This document shows, piece after piece, positions 7,338-16,928 of a stretch of 64,000 nt of DNA. Each line of letters begins with the position of its first letter. Position 1 is the first letter of the stretch. The stretch lies in the NCBI GenBank assembly GCA_023402395.1, contig JAEYGI010000004.1, positions 62,001-126,000 on the forward strand. Direction: 5' to 3'. Source of the DNA: Bacillota bacterium. Its GTDB lineage: Bacteria > Bacillota > UBA4882 > UBA8346. Position numbers and translations under genes: made by a program. The notes under the pieces were generated by a model, which saw nothing but the letters and a program-made list of their open reading frames with translations, ran no database searches and was not told the DNA's origin.

Positions 7338-8552
7338 ATGCACTGCACACAAGAGATCGCATCCGATATTTTTTGGGTGGGCGGCAATGACCGGCGGCTG
7401 GAACGGTTTGAGAACATGTTCCCTTTGCCGAAGGGAGTGGCCTATAATTCCTATCTGATTATGGATGAGAAGACCGCGTTGGTGGATACGGTGGATTCGG
7501 CCATCACCGTTCAGTTTTTGGAAAACGTGACCCAGGTCTTGAACGGCCGCGGCCTGGACTATCTCATCGTCAATCACATGGAGCCGGATCATTGCGCCAA
7601 CATTGAGGAATTGACCCGGCGCTACCCCGATCTGAAGATCGTGGGCAACAAAAAGACCTTTCAATTGATCGAACAGTTCTATACGTTCGCCAAAAAAGAA
7701 TCCTACCATGAGGTGAAGGAAGGCGACCAACTCCCTCTGGGGAAGCATACCTTGAGCTTCTATTTCGCTCCCATGGTTCATTGGCCGGAAGTCATGTTCA
7801 CTTATGAAGCCAAGGAAAAGATCTTGTTTTCGGCGGACGCTTTCGGGTCCTTCGGCGCTTTTTCGGGCAATCTGTTCAGCGACGAGACCGACTTCGAAAA
7901 CGTCTATCTGGATGAGGCCAGACGCTACTATACCAATATCGTTGGCAAATACGGCGCTCCAGTGCAAGCGGCCCTGAAGAAACTCGCCGGCGTGGAGATC
8001 CGGATGATCTGCGCCCTGCATGGGCCGATCTGGCGCAAGGATCTGCCGTATATTCTGGACAAGTATGATCACTGGAGCCGCTACATCCCGGAAAAAGCCG
8101 GCGTCACACTGGTATACGCTTCCATGTACGGCAATACCGAAAACGTAATCAACCGGATCGCCAACAAGCTGGCGCAAAAAGGCGTGCATGACCTGCGGGT
8201 GCACGACGTCTCCAAAACCCATCCTTCCTACATCATCGCCGATGCCTGGAAATACAGCCATCTGGTCCTCGGCGCGCCCACCTACAACCTGGGGCTGTAC
8301 TTTGTCATGGAGGCGCTGCTCCACGAAATGGCTGGACTTCAGCTGCAAAACCGAAAAGTGGCCCTGGTCGGCAATTACTCCTGGGCCTCCGGCGCCATCA
8401 AAGTCATGCGCGGTTTGCTGGAAAACATGAAAAACATGGAGATCGTCGGGACTCCCTTTGAGATCAATTCCGCCATGAAACCCGCCCAGGAACCGGTACT
8501 GGACAAGCTGGTCGAGGATATTTATCAATCGCTGGCGGCCGTGCCTCAATAA
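7338..8552 (+). CDS. fprA: FprA-family A-type flavoprotein (diiron, O2/NO reductase)
   Basis: 404 residues. Residues 1-250 are a metallo-beta-lactamase-like diiron domain with HMEPDH (ligand motif H-x-E-x-D-H), HWPEVMFTY, SADAFGSFGAF and ALHGPIW. Residues 255-400 are a flavodoxin domain with the FMN-binding loop SMYGNTENV and later GAPTYN and NYSWASGA. The family reduces O2 to water or NO to N2O in the cytoplasm of anaerobes, with electrons from rubredoxin or F420. Length and domain order are normal. It is monocistronic, so it is probably a free-standing oxygen/NO defence gene. Confidence 0.95.
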   Translation: MHCTQEIASDIFWVGGNDRRLERFENMFPLPKGVAYNSYLIMDEKTALVDTVDSAITVQFLENVTQVLNGRGLDYLIVNHMEPDHCANIEELTRRYPDLKIVGNKKTFQLIEQFYTFAKKESYHEVKEGDQLPLGKHTLSFYFAPMVHWPEVMFTYEAKEKILFSADAFGSFGAFSGNLFSDETDFENVYLDEARRYYTNIVGKYGAPVQAALKKLAGVEIRMICALHGPIWRKDLPYILDKYDHWSRYIPEKAGVTLVYASMYGNTENVINRIANKLAQKGVHDLRVHDVSKTHPSYIIADAWKYSHLVLGAPTYNLGLYFVMEALLHEMAGLQLQNRKVALVGNYSWASGAIKVMRGLLENMKNMEIVGTPFEINSAMKPAQEPVLDKLVEDIYQSLAAVPQ

Positions 8553-8590
8553 GCCAAACGGTATCCGGCGGGCTTCGCGGCTGATTAATA

Positions 8591-9235
8591 TTAGCGGGCC
8601 GGAAGGATGACCGGATGCCGCAGCACGGTCTTCATCCTTTCCGGGTTACTCTTGCGCGGGTCGGATCGATAAATCTCATGATGTTTTGCATTGGGGCCGA
8701 TCCTGCTTTGCAACCCTTCGGCCTGAATAAACGCGGTGATTTTTTGAATGGTTTCCGGCTCGGTGGAATAGGGCCCGATATGCATCATCTGAACGCACCA
8801 GCCTTCCTCAAAGGCTTCGAAACGGGCCCGCTCCACCGCCAGCCCCGGCTTCTTGGCTCCCAATTCGGCGCCGGCCAGCCGGAAAACCCCCTCCGTGACG
8901 AATTCCGGCTGGCGGATCATCAGGGTCCAGCGCCAATTTTCCCGTTTCTCAAACGAAAAACCGCCATCCTCAATCCACCACAGTCCTTCCAATGGGGGAA
9001 CCAGATAATCGAAATACCCCTCCGGCCGGTTCAGCTTCATTTTGCTCATCTTGATGGTGAAGGACAGGCCGTAAAGCAGTTCCACCGCCTGCTCAAAGCC
9101 TGCATCATGGTTGGGATCGCCCGACCCGTCAGCCATGATGAAATGGATCGCGGGGACCTGGATCAGCGCCGGCCGGTCCTTGGGAAGGTATAAATCCCGG
9201 TACGCTTGCTTATAATCGAAGGCTTTTTCACTCAT
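8591..9235 (-). CDS. GyrI-like small-molecule-binding domain protein
   Basis: 214 residues from the ATG at 9235 (GGAGGGG site); an upstream in-frame ATG at 9304 lacks one. It opens with FDYKQAYRDLYLPKDRP and carries PAIHFIMADGSGDPN and HIGPYSTEPETIQKI, the pattern of stand-alone GyrI-like (SOUL/BmrR effector-binding) proteins. These bind hydrophobic small molecules or hydrolyse cyclopropanoid xenobiotics; which applies here cannot be told. The WYL regulator at 9326-10252 lies immediately upstream on the same strand, a common pairing, so the two are probably co-transcribed. Confidence 0.85.
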   Translation of the reverse strand: MSEKAFDYKQAYRDLYLPKDRPALIQVPAIHFIMADGSGDPNHDAGFEQAVELLYGLSFTIKMSKMKLNRPEGYFDYLVPPLEGLWWIEDGGFSFEKRENWRWTLMIRQPEFVTEGVFRLAGAELGAKKPGLAVERARFEAFEEGWCVQMMHIGPYSTEPETIQKITAFIQAEGLQSRIGPNAKHHEIYRSDPRKSNPERMKTVLRHPVILPAR

Positions 9236-9325
9236 ATTTCTCCCCTCCGCTCCGATATCCGAATCAAAGTTTTTGAATCCGTTCGCTTCTATCCATGATA
9301 TCAAAGCAACGCTGACAACAGCGCG

Positions 9326-10252
9326 TCAGGTTTTCCGGTAAAGATTGCCGATGCTTTCGGCGAGCGTCTTGATCGCGTCCCGCAACTCCAGGGGTTCCAC
9401 TATCTCAATCTTGTCCCCGAATCCAAGAATAAAGCCATATAGCCAGTTATCGAGCCGCATCCGGAAGCTTACCTTCAGCCGGCCGTCCGCCAGCGCCTCA
9501 TAACTATTCGCTCCGAAAACATCCGTTACGGCATACTTCATGGAGCCGTCAAACAGGGCCACCACGGCCGGCCACTCACCCTCCCCGGTTTCCCCGCTCC
9601 AATCGACGCGATCCAGTGAGAATTCCCTGGCTTGATAGCGGCTGTCCATAACCCGCAACTCATTCATCCGCCGGAGTTTGAAAAGCCTGAAATCCTCCCG
9701 CAGCAAACACCAGGCGTAAAGATACCAGCTGGCTTCCTTAAATACGATTACGCATGGTTCCGCTCTTCTTTCCGCAAGCTTTTCATTGCTGTAATACGTA
9801 AACTCAATGATCCGCCGCTCTCGGATGGCTTGCTTCAGTTCCCGTATCCGCGAGGCCAGTTGGCCCTGGTGATTCCAGGGGGACAAATCGATCATGATTT
9901 CATTGCCGGTGGTCAGATAATCGGATTGACCGGCCAGGCCGGAGAGCTTCTCGATCAGCACCTTCAACTGGATATCCCCGCTGATGCTGTGAAGTCCTTT
10001 TAATCCGGCCACAATCTTGAAGACCTCGTCTTTGGTCAGTACGCTCTTATCCAGCTTGTAGCCGTCCACGACCCCGAACCCGCCGTCCGCTCCCTGATAA
10101 GCAACGATCGGGATCCCCGCTTGGGACAGCGCGTCCATATCCCGGTAAATCGTCCGGAGCGACACTTCGAACTTATCCGCCAGTTCCTGGGCCTTTACCT
10201 TTTCATGATTTAAAAGATAAACAATAATCGACAGCATTCTTTCAAGCTTCAT
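9326..10252 (-). CDS. YafY/WYL-domain HTH transcriptional regulator
   Basis: 308 residues. An N-terminal DeoR-type winged helix (MKLERMLSIIVYLLNHEKVKAQELADKF, then VSLRTIYRDMDALSQAGIPI) is followed by a WYL domain (IEFTYYSNEK, ASWYLYAWCLLREDFRLFKLRRM) and a C-terminal WCX extension. WYL proteins sense ligands, often nucleic-acid fragments, and tune promoters. I chose the ATG at 10252 (GAAAGGA site) over a TTG five codons earlier. Probably controls itself and the GyrI-like gene downstream. Confidence 0.9.
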   Translation of the reverse strand: MKLERMLSIIVYLLNHEKVKAQELADKFEVSLRTIYRDMDALSQAGIPIVAYQGADGGFGVVDGYKLDKSVLTKDEVFKIVAGLKGLHSISGDIQLKVLIEKLSGLAGQSDYLTTGNEIMIDLSPWNHQGQLASRIRELKQAIRERRIIEFTYYSNEKLAERRAEPCVIVFKEASWYLYAWCLLREDFRLFKLRRMNELRVMDSRYQAREFSLDRVDWSGETGEGEWPAVVALFDGSMKYAVTDVFGANSYEALADGRLKVSFRMRLDNWLYGFILGFGDKIEIVEPLELRDAIKTLAESIGNLYRKT

Positions 10253-10500
10253 CGCTAATCCTTTCAATAGAACAACTATAAAATCTTGCTATTAATTTAT
10301 ACGTAATGGGTCGACTCTTGGTTGGAACATTGCACGGAAAACGGATGTCTATTTTCGCCAATCATTCTCCAGTATCGGACATCTTACCTTTAAAAAAATA
10401 AAGCGAAAGCAAAGCTACGGATGGTTCCTTCACCAAGGCGTAATTCTCTTTTTGCTCACATCCCCATCCTCTCCATTTTGCTTCCTGTTTCTGATCAGAC

Positions 10501-10698
10501 TTAAAACAAATCCACCAATACTTTGATTGCATGGTGGATTTGTTTGAAATTGATATCACCCAGCGGAACGGTTATCGCCAATTCCAAAATCAATCGGATG
10601 AGCAATTTGCGGCGGACTTTGGCCACGATTGCCCGCACGAACTTTTTCGGGTCGGGGAGATTGGGAGAACTGTTGCCTGATTCGTTTGTCCTATTCAC
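10501..10698 (-). CDS. Small basic protein translationally coupled to the propeller gene
   Basis: 65 residues from a GTG at 10698 that overlaps the end of the upstream gene (its TAG is 10693-10691), which would allow coupled re-initiation. The sequence is Lys/Arg-rich in the middle (PKKFVRAIVAKVRRKLL) with an amphipathic C-terminal half. No family recognised. It could be a chance frame; the overlap is the main argument for it. Confidence 0.35.
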   Translation of the reverse strand: MNRTNESGNSSPNLPDPKKFVRAIVAKVRRKLLIRLILELAITVPLGDINFKQIHHAIKVLVDLF

Positions 10699-11659
10699 AG
10701 GCCATTCCTTTCGATTCCACGCTTCGCACCACAATCTGCCAGTCCTCGCCGGAGGTGATCAACTTCTTGCCGTCGGGAGTGAACAAAACATCATAAATCC
10801 TGGCTTTATGAAGCTCATCACTGAACAGTTTTTCAACCGCTTCGTAGTCCATAACGAATAGCACCGAGCGAGTTGTTCCCATTGCTAATTTCCGGGGATT
10901 GTTTTTATCAAAATCAATGCAGATAACGCTTTTCCAGTTCTCGCCAAACCGCTCTTCTTTGTGCCAATCACCGGTTTGCAGGTTCCAGATATACATCCCT
11001 TGACCCAGAATAAAAAGATATTTTCCGGTGGGGTCAAAGACCATCCTTTTCGGGAAATTAAAATTAGCCTCTAAACGATGAATTATTTCGGCTTTTTGCA
11101 TGTCGTATAATACGACCTCGCCATAGCCCAATCCGCCGACCGCCATTAGATTTTCATCCGGAGAAAACGCTAATGAGGTATAAACATCCGGCTCGATAAC
11201 CGCCCGTGAATCTTCCATCCGGATAGTCTTTATTAATTTGTTGGTCTCAAGGTCATAAAAGCTGATTTGGTTTTCGACACCGATTGTTAATTGGTTTTCC
11301 GGGCCGATTACCAGACCTTGATATTGGTTGGCGGTAGTGGTTTCGGCGATCATGTTCTTGGCTTCAGTTTTGAGATTATATTTAATAATCTGGAAATTAC
11401 TGCCCGTTTGTCTGAGATAGAATATATAGTTGTTGGATTTATCGATTGCCAAATGCCATACCGCATTATTAAAATCATCCGATTTTTCAATGATTTTATC
11501 GATATTACCGGTATTAATATCGACAATCGATAAAGTAGGCGTTCCTTCATCCGTGGCCGCTTGTCCCACGATCAGCTTTTGGCTGTCGGAAGTACAGGCA
11601 ATCGTCTCAATCGGACTATTAGCCGGTGAAAATTGCAAAATAACTTCTCCGTAAGACAT
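10691..11659 (-). CDS. WD40/YVTN-type beta-propeller protein
   Basis: 322 residues in repeating four-stranded blades. Telltale strings are ACTSDSQKLIVGQA, LAFSPDENLMAVGG, MVFDPTGKYLFILG, YIWNLQTG and VLFTPDGKKLITSG, spaced about 40-45 residues apart. There is no signal peptide or membrane segment, so it is a cytoplasmic scaffold or sensor of unknown partner. The start has an AGGAGC site. Base composition (AT-rich) differs from the GC-richer flanking genes, which may mean later arrival. Confidence 0.8.
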   Translation of the reverse strand: MSYGEVILQFSPANSPIETIACTSDSQKLIVGQAATDEGTPTLSIVDINTGNIDKIIEKSDDFNNAVWHLAIDKSNNYIFYLRQTGSNFQIIKYNLKTEAKNMIAETTTANQYQGLVIGPENQLTIGVENQISFYDLETNKLIKTIRMEDSRAVIEPDVYTSLAFSPDENLMAVGGLGYGEVVLYDMQKAEIIHRLEANFNFPKRMVFDPTGKYLFILGQGMYIWNLQTGDWHKEERFGENWKSVICIDFDKNNPRKLAMGTTRSVLFVMDYEAVEKLFSDELHKARIYDVLFTPDGKKLITSGEDWQIVVRSVESKGMACE

Positions 11660-12059
11660 CGAAATCAGCTCCTGGATTTTTTATTTCACCGTTGATTGAT
11701 CACGAAAAAAAATAAAGAAAGTAATTTATCTCGCAATTAATGAATTATAGCAAAAGAAAATGATTATCCATTCAATATTTAACATCGGTTTCCTGCATAA
11801 TATTAGGTATATTCTTAAGCTAAATTAATGTAAAATTTTACCGGGAATTGTCAGAACTTATTTTGAGTGCATGCACTAATAAAACTTCTCGAATAAAATT
11901 AACTTGCACAACTCTCAAAACGACTTGCCTGCCTCACGGCAAGATCTCAAAAACCTGCCAAAATAAAACCTCTCCTGCTTGTATAGTTCCCAACAAATGG
12001 CAGACAATATATTTAAAGGTTTATCTTCTGAGGAGTAGATTGGAATTCTTCTAGAATTC
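11660..12059. other. AT-rich intergenic region
   Basis: About 400 bases between divergent genes. A TATAAT at 11744-11749 (minus strand) could serve the propeller gene, though a good -35 is not evident. For the rightward germination operon, only a GAGGAG at 12029-12035 is seen, too far from the TTG start to be its ribosome site. No other structure was seen. Confidence 0.5.
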
Positions 12060-13604
12060 TTGGCACGTTTGTTCAAGTCCAAAACCGGCCGCTCCCACGA
12101 TCAAGGGCGCCCCAAAGTCATTGAGGACCAGACGGTTTCTCTCCAATCCGAGGAGAACCTGCGCCGGGTTCTTGAGTATACCGGAGAACCGGCGGATCTG
12201 GGGGTCCGGCGGGTTACCGGAAATAATCAAGCGCTCGTCGCAATCGTGATCTATCTGGACTCGCTGGTGGATCATCAAAAGATCAGCGCCCAGTTACTGA
12301 CGCCGCTGACCGATTTGGTCAGAGACAATGCCAACCTCCCATATGAAACCGTGAAACAGCGCTTGGCCGCGAGCAAGATCGTGGAAACGGACCGCCTCCA
12401 CCAACTCATCGACCAACTGTTGGCCGGACAGACAGTGTTGTTCCTGGAGGGTGCCGCTGTGGCCCTGACTCTTTCCTTCCCCGGATTTGTGAAACGGCCG
12501 GTGGAAGAACCGGTGATGGAAAAAGCGATCCGCGGCCCCCGGGAAGGTTTTACGGAAGTCATCGGCGACAATGTGGGAATGATCCGGCGCTGGATCAAAG
12601 ATCCCAACCTCCGGATCGAGCGGTTGAATCTCGGGGAACGGACCAAGACCGAGACCGCCGTCATTTATCTGAACGACGTGGCCAACCCGGATATTGTGCG
12701 CGAAGTCCGGAAACGGCTGCGCGGAATCAATATTGACGGAATTGTCGATAGCGGATATGTCAGCCAGATGATCACCGATAACCGTTTTACCCCCTTTCCG
12801 CTAGTTCAGGAGACCGAACGGCCCGACAAGGTCACTGCCGCGATCCTGGAAGGGCGAATCGCGATCCTGGTCGACAAATCGCCTTTTACGTTGATTGCCC
12901 CGGTCACCTCCAATGAATTTTACCAGACTCCGCAAGATTTTTACTACAATTATTGGATTGGAAGCATGCTCCGCTTTTTGAGGGGGTTGGGGACCTTTAT
13001 TTCTGTGACTTTGCCGGGGTTGTACGTGACGGTGGCTTCGGTGAACCATACGCTTATTCCCGATATCTTGGTACAGGTTCTGGCATCGGCCCGAAATCAA
13101 ATGCCGCTGCCCGCGGTGGCCGAGACCTTATTCTCGATGATCATTTTCGAGATCTTCCGGGAAGCGGTGATCCGGGTTCCGGGAAATGTCAGCCTGATCC
13201 TGGGGATTGCCGGCGGAGTCCTGCTGGGAACCTTGGCGGTCAATTCGGGGCTGATCGCCGGAAGCACCCTCATCGTGGTGATCATCTCCACCCTGGCCAC
13301 CTATTCGACGGCCAATACCTCAAAGGAACAGGCCTGGCGGGTGGTACGCTATTTGCTGCTCTTCGCCTCCGGATTTCTCGGCCTGTTTGGGCTCACCCTC
13401 ATGGGAGTGCTGGTTTTAGCCCATCTTGCCAGTTTGAAATCGTTCGGCGTCTCTTACCTGGCTCCCTGGGCGCCGCCGCTGCTGCTGGATATTGTCGACG
13501 CCTACCTGGTAACCCCCTGGTGGCTGAGTTACCGGCGGCCTCCCACCTACCGGCCGCAACAGGAGGACCGTCTGGGAGAAACCAAAAGTGAGGAGCAAGA
13601 CTGA
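12060..13604 (+). CDS. GerA-type spore germination receptor subunit A
   Basis: 514 residues. Residues about 60-290 are the conserved soluble GerA domain (FLEGAAVALTL, GPREGFTEVIGDNVGMIRRW, ERTKTETAVIYLNDVANPDIV, GYVSQMITDN, FTLIAPVTSNEFYQTPQDFYYNYW). Then come five membrane helices (about 300-480). GerAA subunits sit in the spore inner membrane and sense germinant together with the B and C subunits. The TTG start is uncertain: no strong ribosome site precedes it and an in-frame stop lies 24 bases before. The stop overlaps the next ATG by one base. Confidence 0.93.
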   Translation: MARLFKSKTGRSHDQGRPKVIEDQTVSLQSEENLRRVLEYTGEPADLGVRRVTGNNQALVAIVIYLDSLVDHQKISAQLLTPLTDLVRDNANLPYETVKQRLAASKIVETDRLHQLIDQLLAGQTVLFLEGAAVALTLSFPGFVKRPVEEPVMEKAIRGPREGFTEVIGDNVGMIRRWIKDPNLRIERLNLGERTKTETAVIYLNDVANPDIVREVRKRLRGINIDGIVDSGYVSQMITDNRFTPFPLVQETERPDKVTAAILEGRIAILVDKSPFTLIAPVTSNEFYQTPQDFYYNYWIGSMLRFLRGLGTFISVTLPGLYVTVASVNHTLIPDILVQVLASARNQMPLPAVAETLFSMIIFEIFREAVIRVPGNVSLILGIAGGVLLGTLAVNSGLIAGSTLIVVIISTLATYSTANTSKEQAWRVVRYLLLFASGFLGLFGLTLMGVLVLAHLASLKSFGVSYLAPWAPPLLLDIVDAYLVTPWWLSYRRPPTYRPQQEDRLGETKSEEQD

Positions 13605-14698
13605 TGCTGACGGAGAAGCCCGGGATCGGCCCCGGCTTGTTATTTTGCCTGGTTTTTGCGGTAGTGCTCGGGTACGGCCTCCCCCGGATCGCCTTTTTGG
13701 GAGCTAAGTATATCGGCCCGAATGGGTATTGGGGGCTCATTTTGGCCTTTATCTTATCCCTGCCGGTGATCCTGGCCATCGTTTCACTGGGCCGGAATTT
13801 TCCCGAGCACTCGCTGCTGGAATTGCTGCCCTTGCTCTTCGGCAGGCCGGCGGGAGTGGTATTGGGCTTGCTTTATGTCCTTTTCTTCCTGGCCTTGATG
13901 ATCTGGGAGATCCGGGCGGCGGTTGAAATCTTCCATATTTATTTTTTAGTCCGGACCCCCGTCGGGGTGACCATCGTCGCGCTCATTTTATCCGCCGCCT
14001 ATATCGCCTCCAAGGGAATCGAGGGAATTACCCGGTTGGCGGCATTTCTGTTCATCTTGCCGCTGCTATTTATTCTGCTGAGCTTGGTCGCTTCGTATCA
14101 GGGCTTCGACCCCGATAATGTCCGGCCGGTTTTTTTCTTTGAGGGAGGGAAAATTTTCAGCGGAACGGTTCACTTATTCGACCCTTTTCTGCCGTTAGCT
14201 TCATTATTTTTAATATACCGGTATTTCACAGAGAAACAAAAACTAAAGGGATTCAAGGTTATCGTTGCCGCGGCCGGCCTGGCGGGAATTCTGCTGTTGG
14301 CGATGATGGTGGGAACGATCGGCGTTTTTGGCGCCAAAAAAGTCGCCATGCTCAGTTGGCCTTTTATGGAACTGACCAAACACTCGGATCTCCCCTATTT
14401 ACTGCAAACCACCGGATTGTTTTTCGCCTGCGTGTACCTGATCGAGGCTGTCATCAGCCTCGGCGCCATTTATTTCACGGCGGCCGACGCCGCCGCCCGG
14501 CTGATAAAACATTTGACGTACAAGTGGTTCCTGGCGATCCTGTTTCCGATCATTACTTGGGCCGCGCTTAACGTAAAGAGTGAATTGGAGTCGCTCCAAT
14601 TCTTTGACGGCTTGCGGATCGCCGGTTTTGTCGCGGTGTTCGTCTTGCCGCTGGTGATCTGGATCGGGACGGCCGTTTTTCACAGGAGGTTGATCTAA
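13604..14698 (+). CDS. GerAB/APC-type spore germination permease subunit B
   Basis: 364 residues with ten hydrophobic helices and a short C terminus. The string GYGLPRIAFLGAKYIGPNGYW near residue 20 is typical of the endospore-germination permease family (APC superfamily fold). In the Ger complex it is the likely ligand-binding channel-like subunit. It overlaps the A subunit by one base (TGATG) and is followed directly by subunit C, so the three are translationally coupled. Confidence 0.92.
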   Translation: MLTEKPGIGPGLLFCLVFAVVLGYGLPRIAFLGAKYIGPNGYWGLILAFILSLPVILAIVSLGRNFPEHSLLELLPLLFGRPAGVVLGLLYVLFFLALMIWEIRAAVEIFHIYFLVRTPVGVTIVALILSAAYIASKGIEGITRLAAFLFILPLLFILLSLVASYQGFDPDNVRPVFFFEGGKIFSGTVHLFDPFLPLASLFLIYRYFTEKQKLKGFKVIVAAAGLAGILLLAMMVGTIGVFGAKKVAMLSWPFMELTKHSDLPYLLQTTGLFFACVYLIEAVISLGAIYFTAADAAARLIKHLTYKWFLAILFPIITWAALNVKSELESLQFFDGLRIAGFVAVFVLPLVIWIGTAVFHRRLI

Positions 14699-15817
14699 AT
14701 GCCGCGACGGCTGATAATGGCCGCCTTATTAATGATGATGCCGCTAGTCCTGACCGGGTGTTGGGATGTGGACGACATCAGCAACCGCGGTACTCCCAAT
14801 GCCGTTTCCCTTGATCTGAGCGCGGCGGGGCAAATTAAGTTCGGTTGCTCGTTTCATGTTCCCGGCAGCCTGTTGCCCCCGTTCAATAGTACCGCGCAGC
14901 TTTTCGAGAAACGCAATTTCACCTTGTCCGGTGAAGGCCGGGGCTTATTGGACGCGTGGCGGGACCTGCAAACCCGATCCACCCGGGATGTGTACATGGG
15001 GCAGATCAGCGCCATCATTCTGTCAGAGCAGTTCGCCCGGTCCAATATCCATCATTTGCTCGATTTCATGAACCGGAGAGCGGAGATTCCCGGTGACGCC
15101 CTGGTCCTGGTGACCAAGTCCGACCCCGAACAATTGATTGATCTGCGGCTCGAAAATAATTTTGTTCCGGGCACCTATATTCTGAGATATTTTCAGAGCG
15201 TCGCCAAACAATCGCTGGCGATTCCGGTGAAATTGTGGGAACTGGATGCGGCCTTTAGCAACGGCCACTCCGATGCCCATCTGCCCTTTATCGAACCCTC
15301 GCAAGGGCTCTATCAGATTGCCGGAACGGCGCTATACTCCGGTACCCGGTGGGCCGGCGAGTTGAGCGTGATGGAAACCCAGTTCCTCTCTCTTATATTG
15401 GGTGATAAATACGGTTATATCACCGTACCGCTGGGGGCCCGAGGACTGGTGGCCTATTTTGATGTGGATTCCGAAACGAAGATCGTTCCCAGGATGCTGA
15501 AACCGGACCAATTCCGGTTTGATATCCACGTGAAAACGGTTGGCTCCCTCCGGGAAACCTATCCCAAAAACCTACCGGTTACTTTGAATGAAAAACATGA
15601 GTATGAAAAAGAAACCGAAGCGTTTTTGCGGTCCAAAACGCTCCGGCTGCTAGCCAAGCTCCGGCAATTGAATTCCGACCCGGTTGGATTCGGGAAAAAA
15701 GTGCGGATCAACTACCCGAGAGAATGGAAAACCATGGACTGGCATCAAGTTTTTCCGAAATCGCTATTTCGGCTGACGGTCGAATTCCGATTTGACGATA
15801 CCGGCGTGCTGGAGTGA
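14699..15817 (+). CDS. Ger(x)C-family germination lipoprotein subunit C
   Basis: 372 residues. Signal peptide with lipobox LTGCWD at residues 17-22, then the GerAC hallmarks CWDVDDISNRG, GEGRGLLDAWRDLQTRSTRDVYMGQI, FMNRRAEIPGDALVLV and the C-terminal WHQVFPKSLFRLTVEFRF. The order A-B-C matches the gerA operons of Bacillus. The stop codon abuts the stop of the convergent lipoprotein gene with no base between them. Confidence 0.92.
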   Translation: MPRRLIMAALLMMMPLVLTGCWDVDDISNRGTPNAVSLDLSAAGQIKFGCSFHVPGSLLPPFNSTAQLFEKRNFTLSGEGRGLLDAWRDLQTRSTRDVYMGQISAIILSEQFARSNIHHLLDFMNRRAEIPGDALVLVTKSDPEQLIDLRLENNFVPGTYILRYFQSVAKQSLAIPVKLWELDAAFSNGHSDAHLPFIEPSQGLYQIAGTALYSGTRWAGELSVMETQFLSLILGDKYGYITVPLGARGLVAYFDVDSETKIVPRMLKPDQFRFDIHVKTVGSLRETYPKNLPVTLNEKHEYEKETEAFLRSKTLRLLAKLRQLNSDPVGFGKKVRINYPREWKTMDWHQVFPKSLFRLTVEFRFDDTGVLE

Positions 15818-16717
15818 TTAAGGGATTGGCCACGGCGGGGTTGTGTAGCTACTATCCAGCGTTACAGCCCCTCCTTTACTGGCGCTGCAAACAAAACTGC
15901 CAATTGTTTTGTCATAGTATAAAATCATAGGGCTACTACCGGTTGGACTCCATGAAACATTGTTGATATAATCTACGAAATCCGATAATGACGAATCCAC
16001 CGTCGGGGGAGTAATGCTATCTGCAATTTTGGGGTGCTGTTCTCCATAACATCCGATTATAACATTGCCGACTGCGCTACGGTTATTTGCCTTCCCTTGA
16101 GACACGGTTCCCGAGTAATAATTCATGTCTCCCCTAAAACTATTCTGGCCTCCGGATTGCACACAGTAGAAATTACCGGTGGTGTGATAATAACCTTCGG
16201 AATTTAAAGGTACGTCAACCAGTTTTAAATAGATGATGAAAGTATTTGACGAGTCTTGGACATCGATATACTGTTGATAGCTAAAGGTATTTTGGGCGGT
16301 ATTCAATACAATTTCCATGCTCCCGGAGTTATCTTCGAATGAGCCGGCGAGCTTTACAATATTGCCGCTGCTTGAAACTTTCAGCTTCAACTGGGTACTG
16401 CCAAAGTTATACGATAATACTTCGCCATTGGCTAGTGTTTTAGGCCCTTTCGTAAAACCCACCATCATCGGCGCAACAAGGTAATAAGTAGCCATTGCCT
16501 CTTTATTGCCGCCTGGTAAAACCAATGACTCCGTTTTTAGATTTTGACTGAATAAACTGCTTGACGTGGTCCCAACAATCTCAAAACTAAAATTCGGCAT
16601 ATAATTAACTGTTACCTTATCGCCGTCGCCTCCAGTTCCGCCGCCTCCGCCGCAGGAAGAAATCAAAAAGGTTACCAGTACCAATGAAATAATGCAAAGC
16701 AAACTCTTTGGCTTCAT
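15818..16717 (-). CDS. Secreted lipoprotein, unknown function
   Basis: 299 residues from the ATG at 16717 (GGAGGTAT site). Signal peptide with lipobox FLISSCGG, then a Gly-rich linker. The rest is Ser/Asn/Tyr-rich and strand-like, with no motif I recognise. Candidate extracytoplasmic beta-sandwich protein. Codon use is AT-richer than that of the ger operon. Confidence 0.7.
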   Translation of the reverse strand: MKPKSLLCIISLVLVTFLISSCGGGGGTGGDGDKVTVNYMPNFSFEIVGTTSSSLFSQNLKTESLVLPGGNKEAMATYYLVAPMMVGFTKGPKTLANGEVLSYNFGSTQLKLKVSSSGNIVKLAGSFEDNSGSMEIVLNTAQNTFSYQQYIDVQDSSNTFIIYLKLVDVPLNSEGYYHTTGNFYCVQSGGQNSFRGDMNYYSGTVSQGKANNRSAVGNVIIGCYGEQHPKIADSITPPTVDSSLSDFVDYINNVSWSPTGSSPMILYYDKTIGSFVCSASKGGAVTLDSSYTTPPWPIP

Positions 16718-16855
16718 CGATAATACCTCCATTTTATTCGGATAACGAGTTTTTTTAATTCAAGCTTAGTTGTATTTTGATACTAATCACTTTTATACGA
16801 CAAAATTATAAACAAAGTACGATAGTTCGGTAAGTACTCGATTTTATAGTACTTT

Positions 16856-16880
16856 TATAAAAAAAGAACCTTTCGGTTCC
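16856..16880 (-). terminator. Intrinsic terminator after the histidine kinase
   Basis: Minus strand GGAACC-gaaa-GGTTC followed by a run of T, about 50 bases beyond the kinase stop. Confidence 0.8.
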
Positions 16881-16928
16881 AATATTGGCTAATAATATAG
16901 TTTGCGCAAAGAAGAATTCAACATAATT

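Noticed and set aside
11848..12054. 68-codon frame upstream of the germination operon
   Set aside because: No ribosome site and non-native composition (Thr/Lys/Cys-rich); considered spacer.
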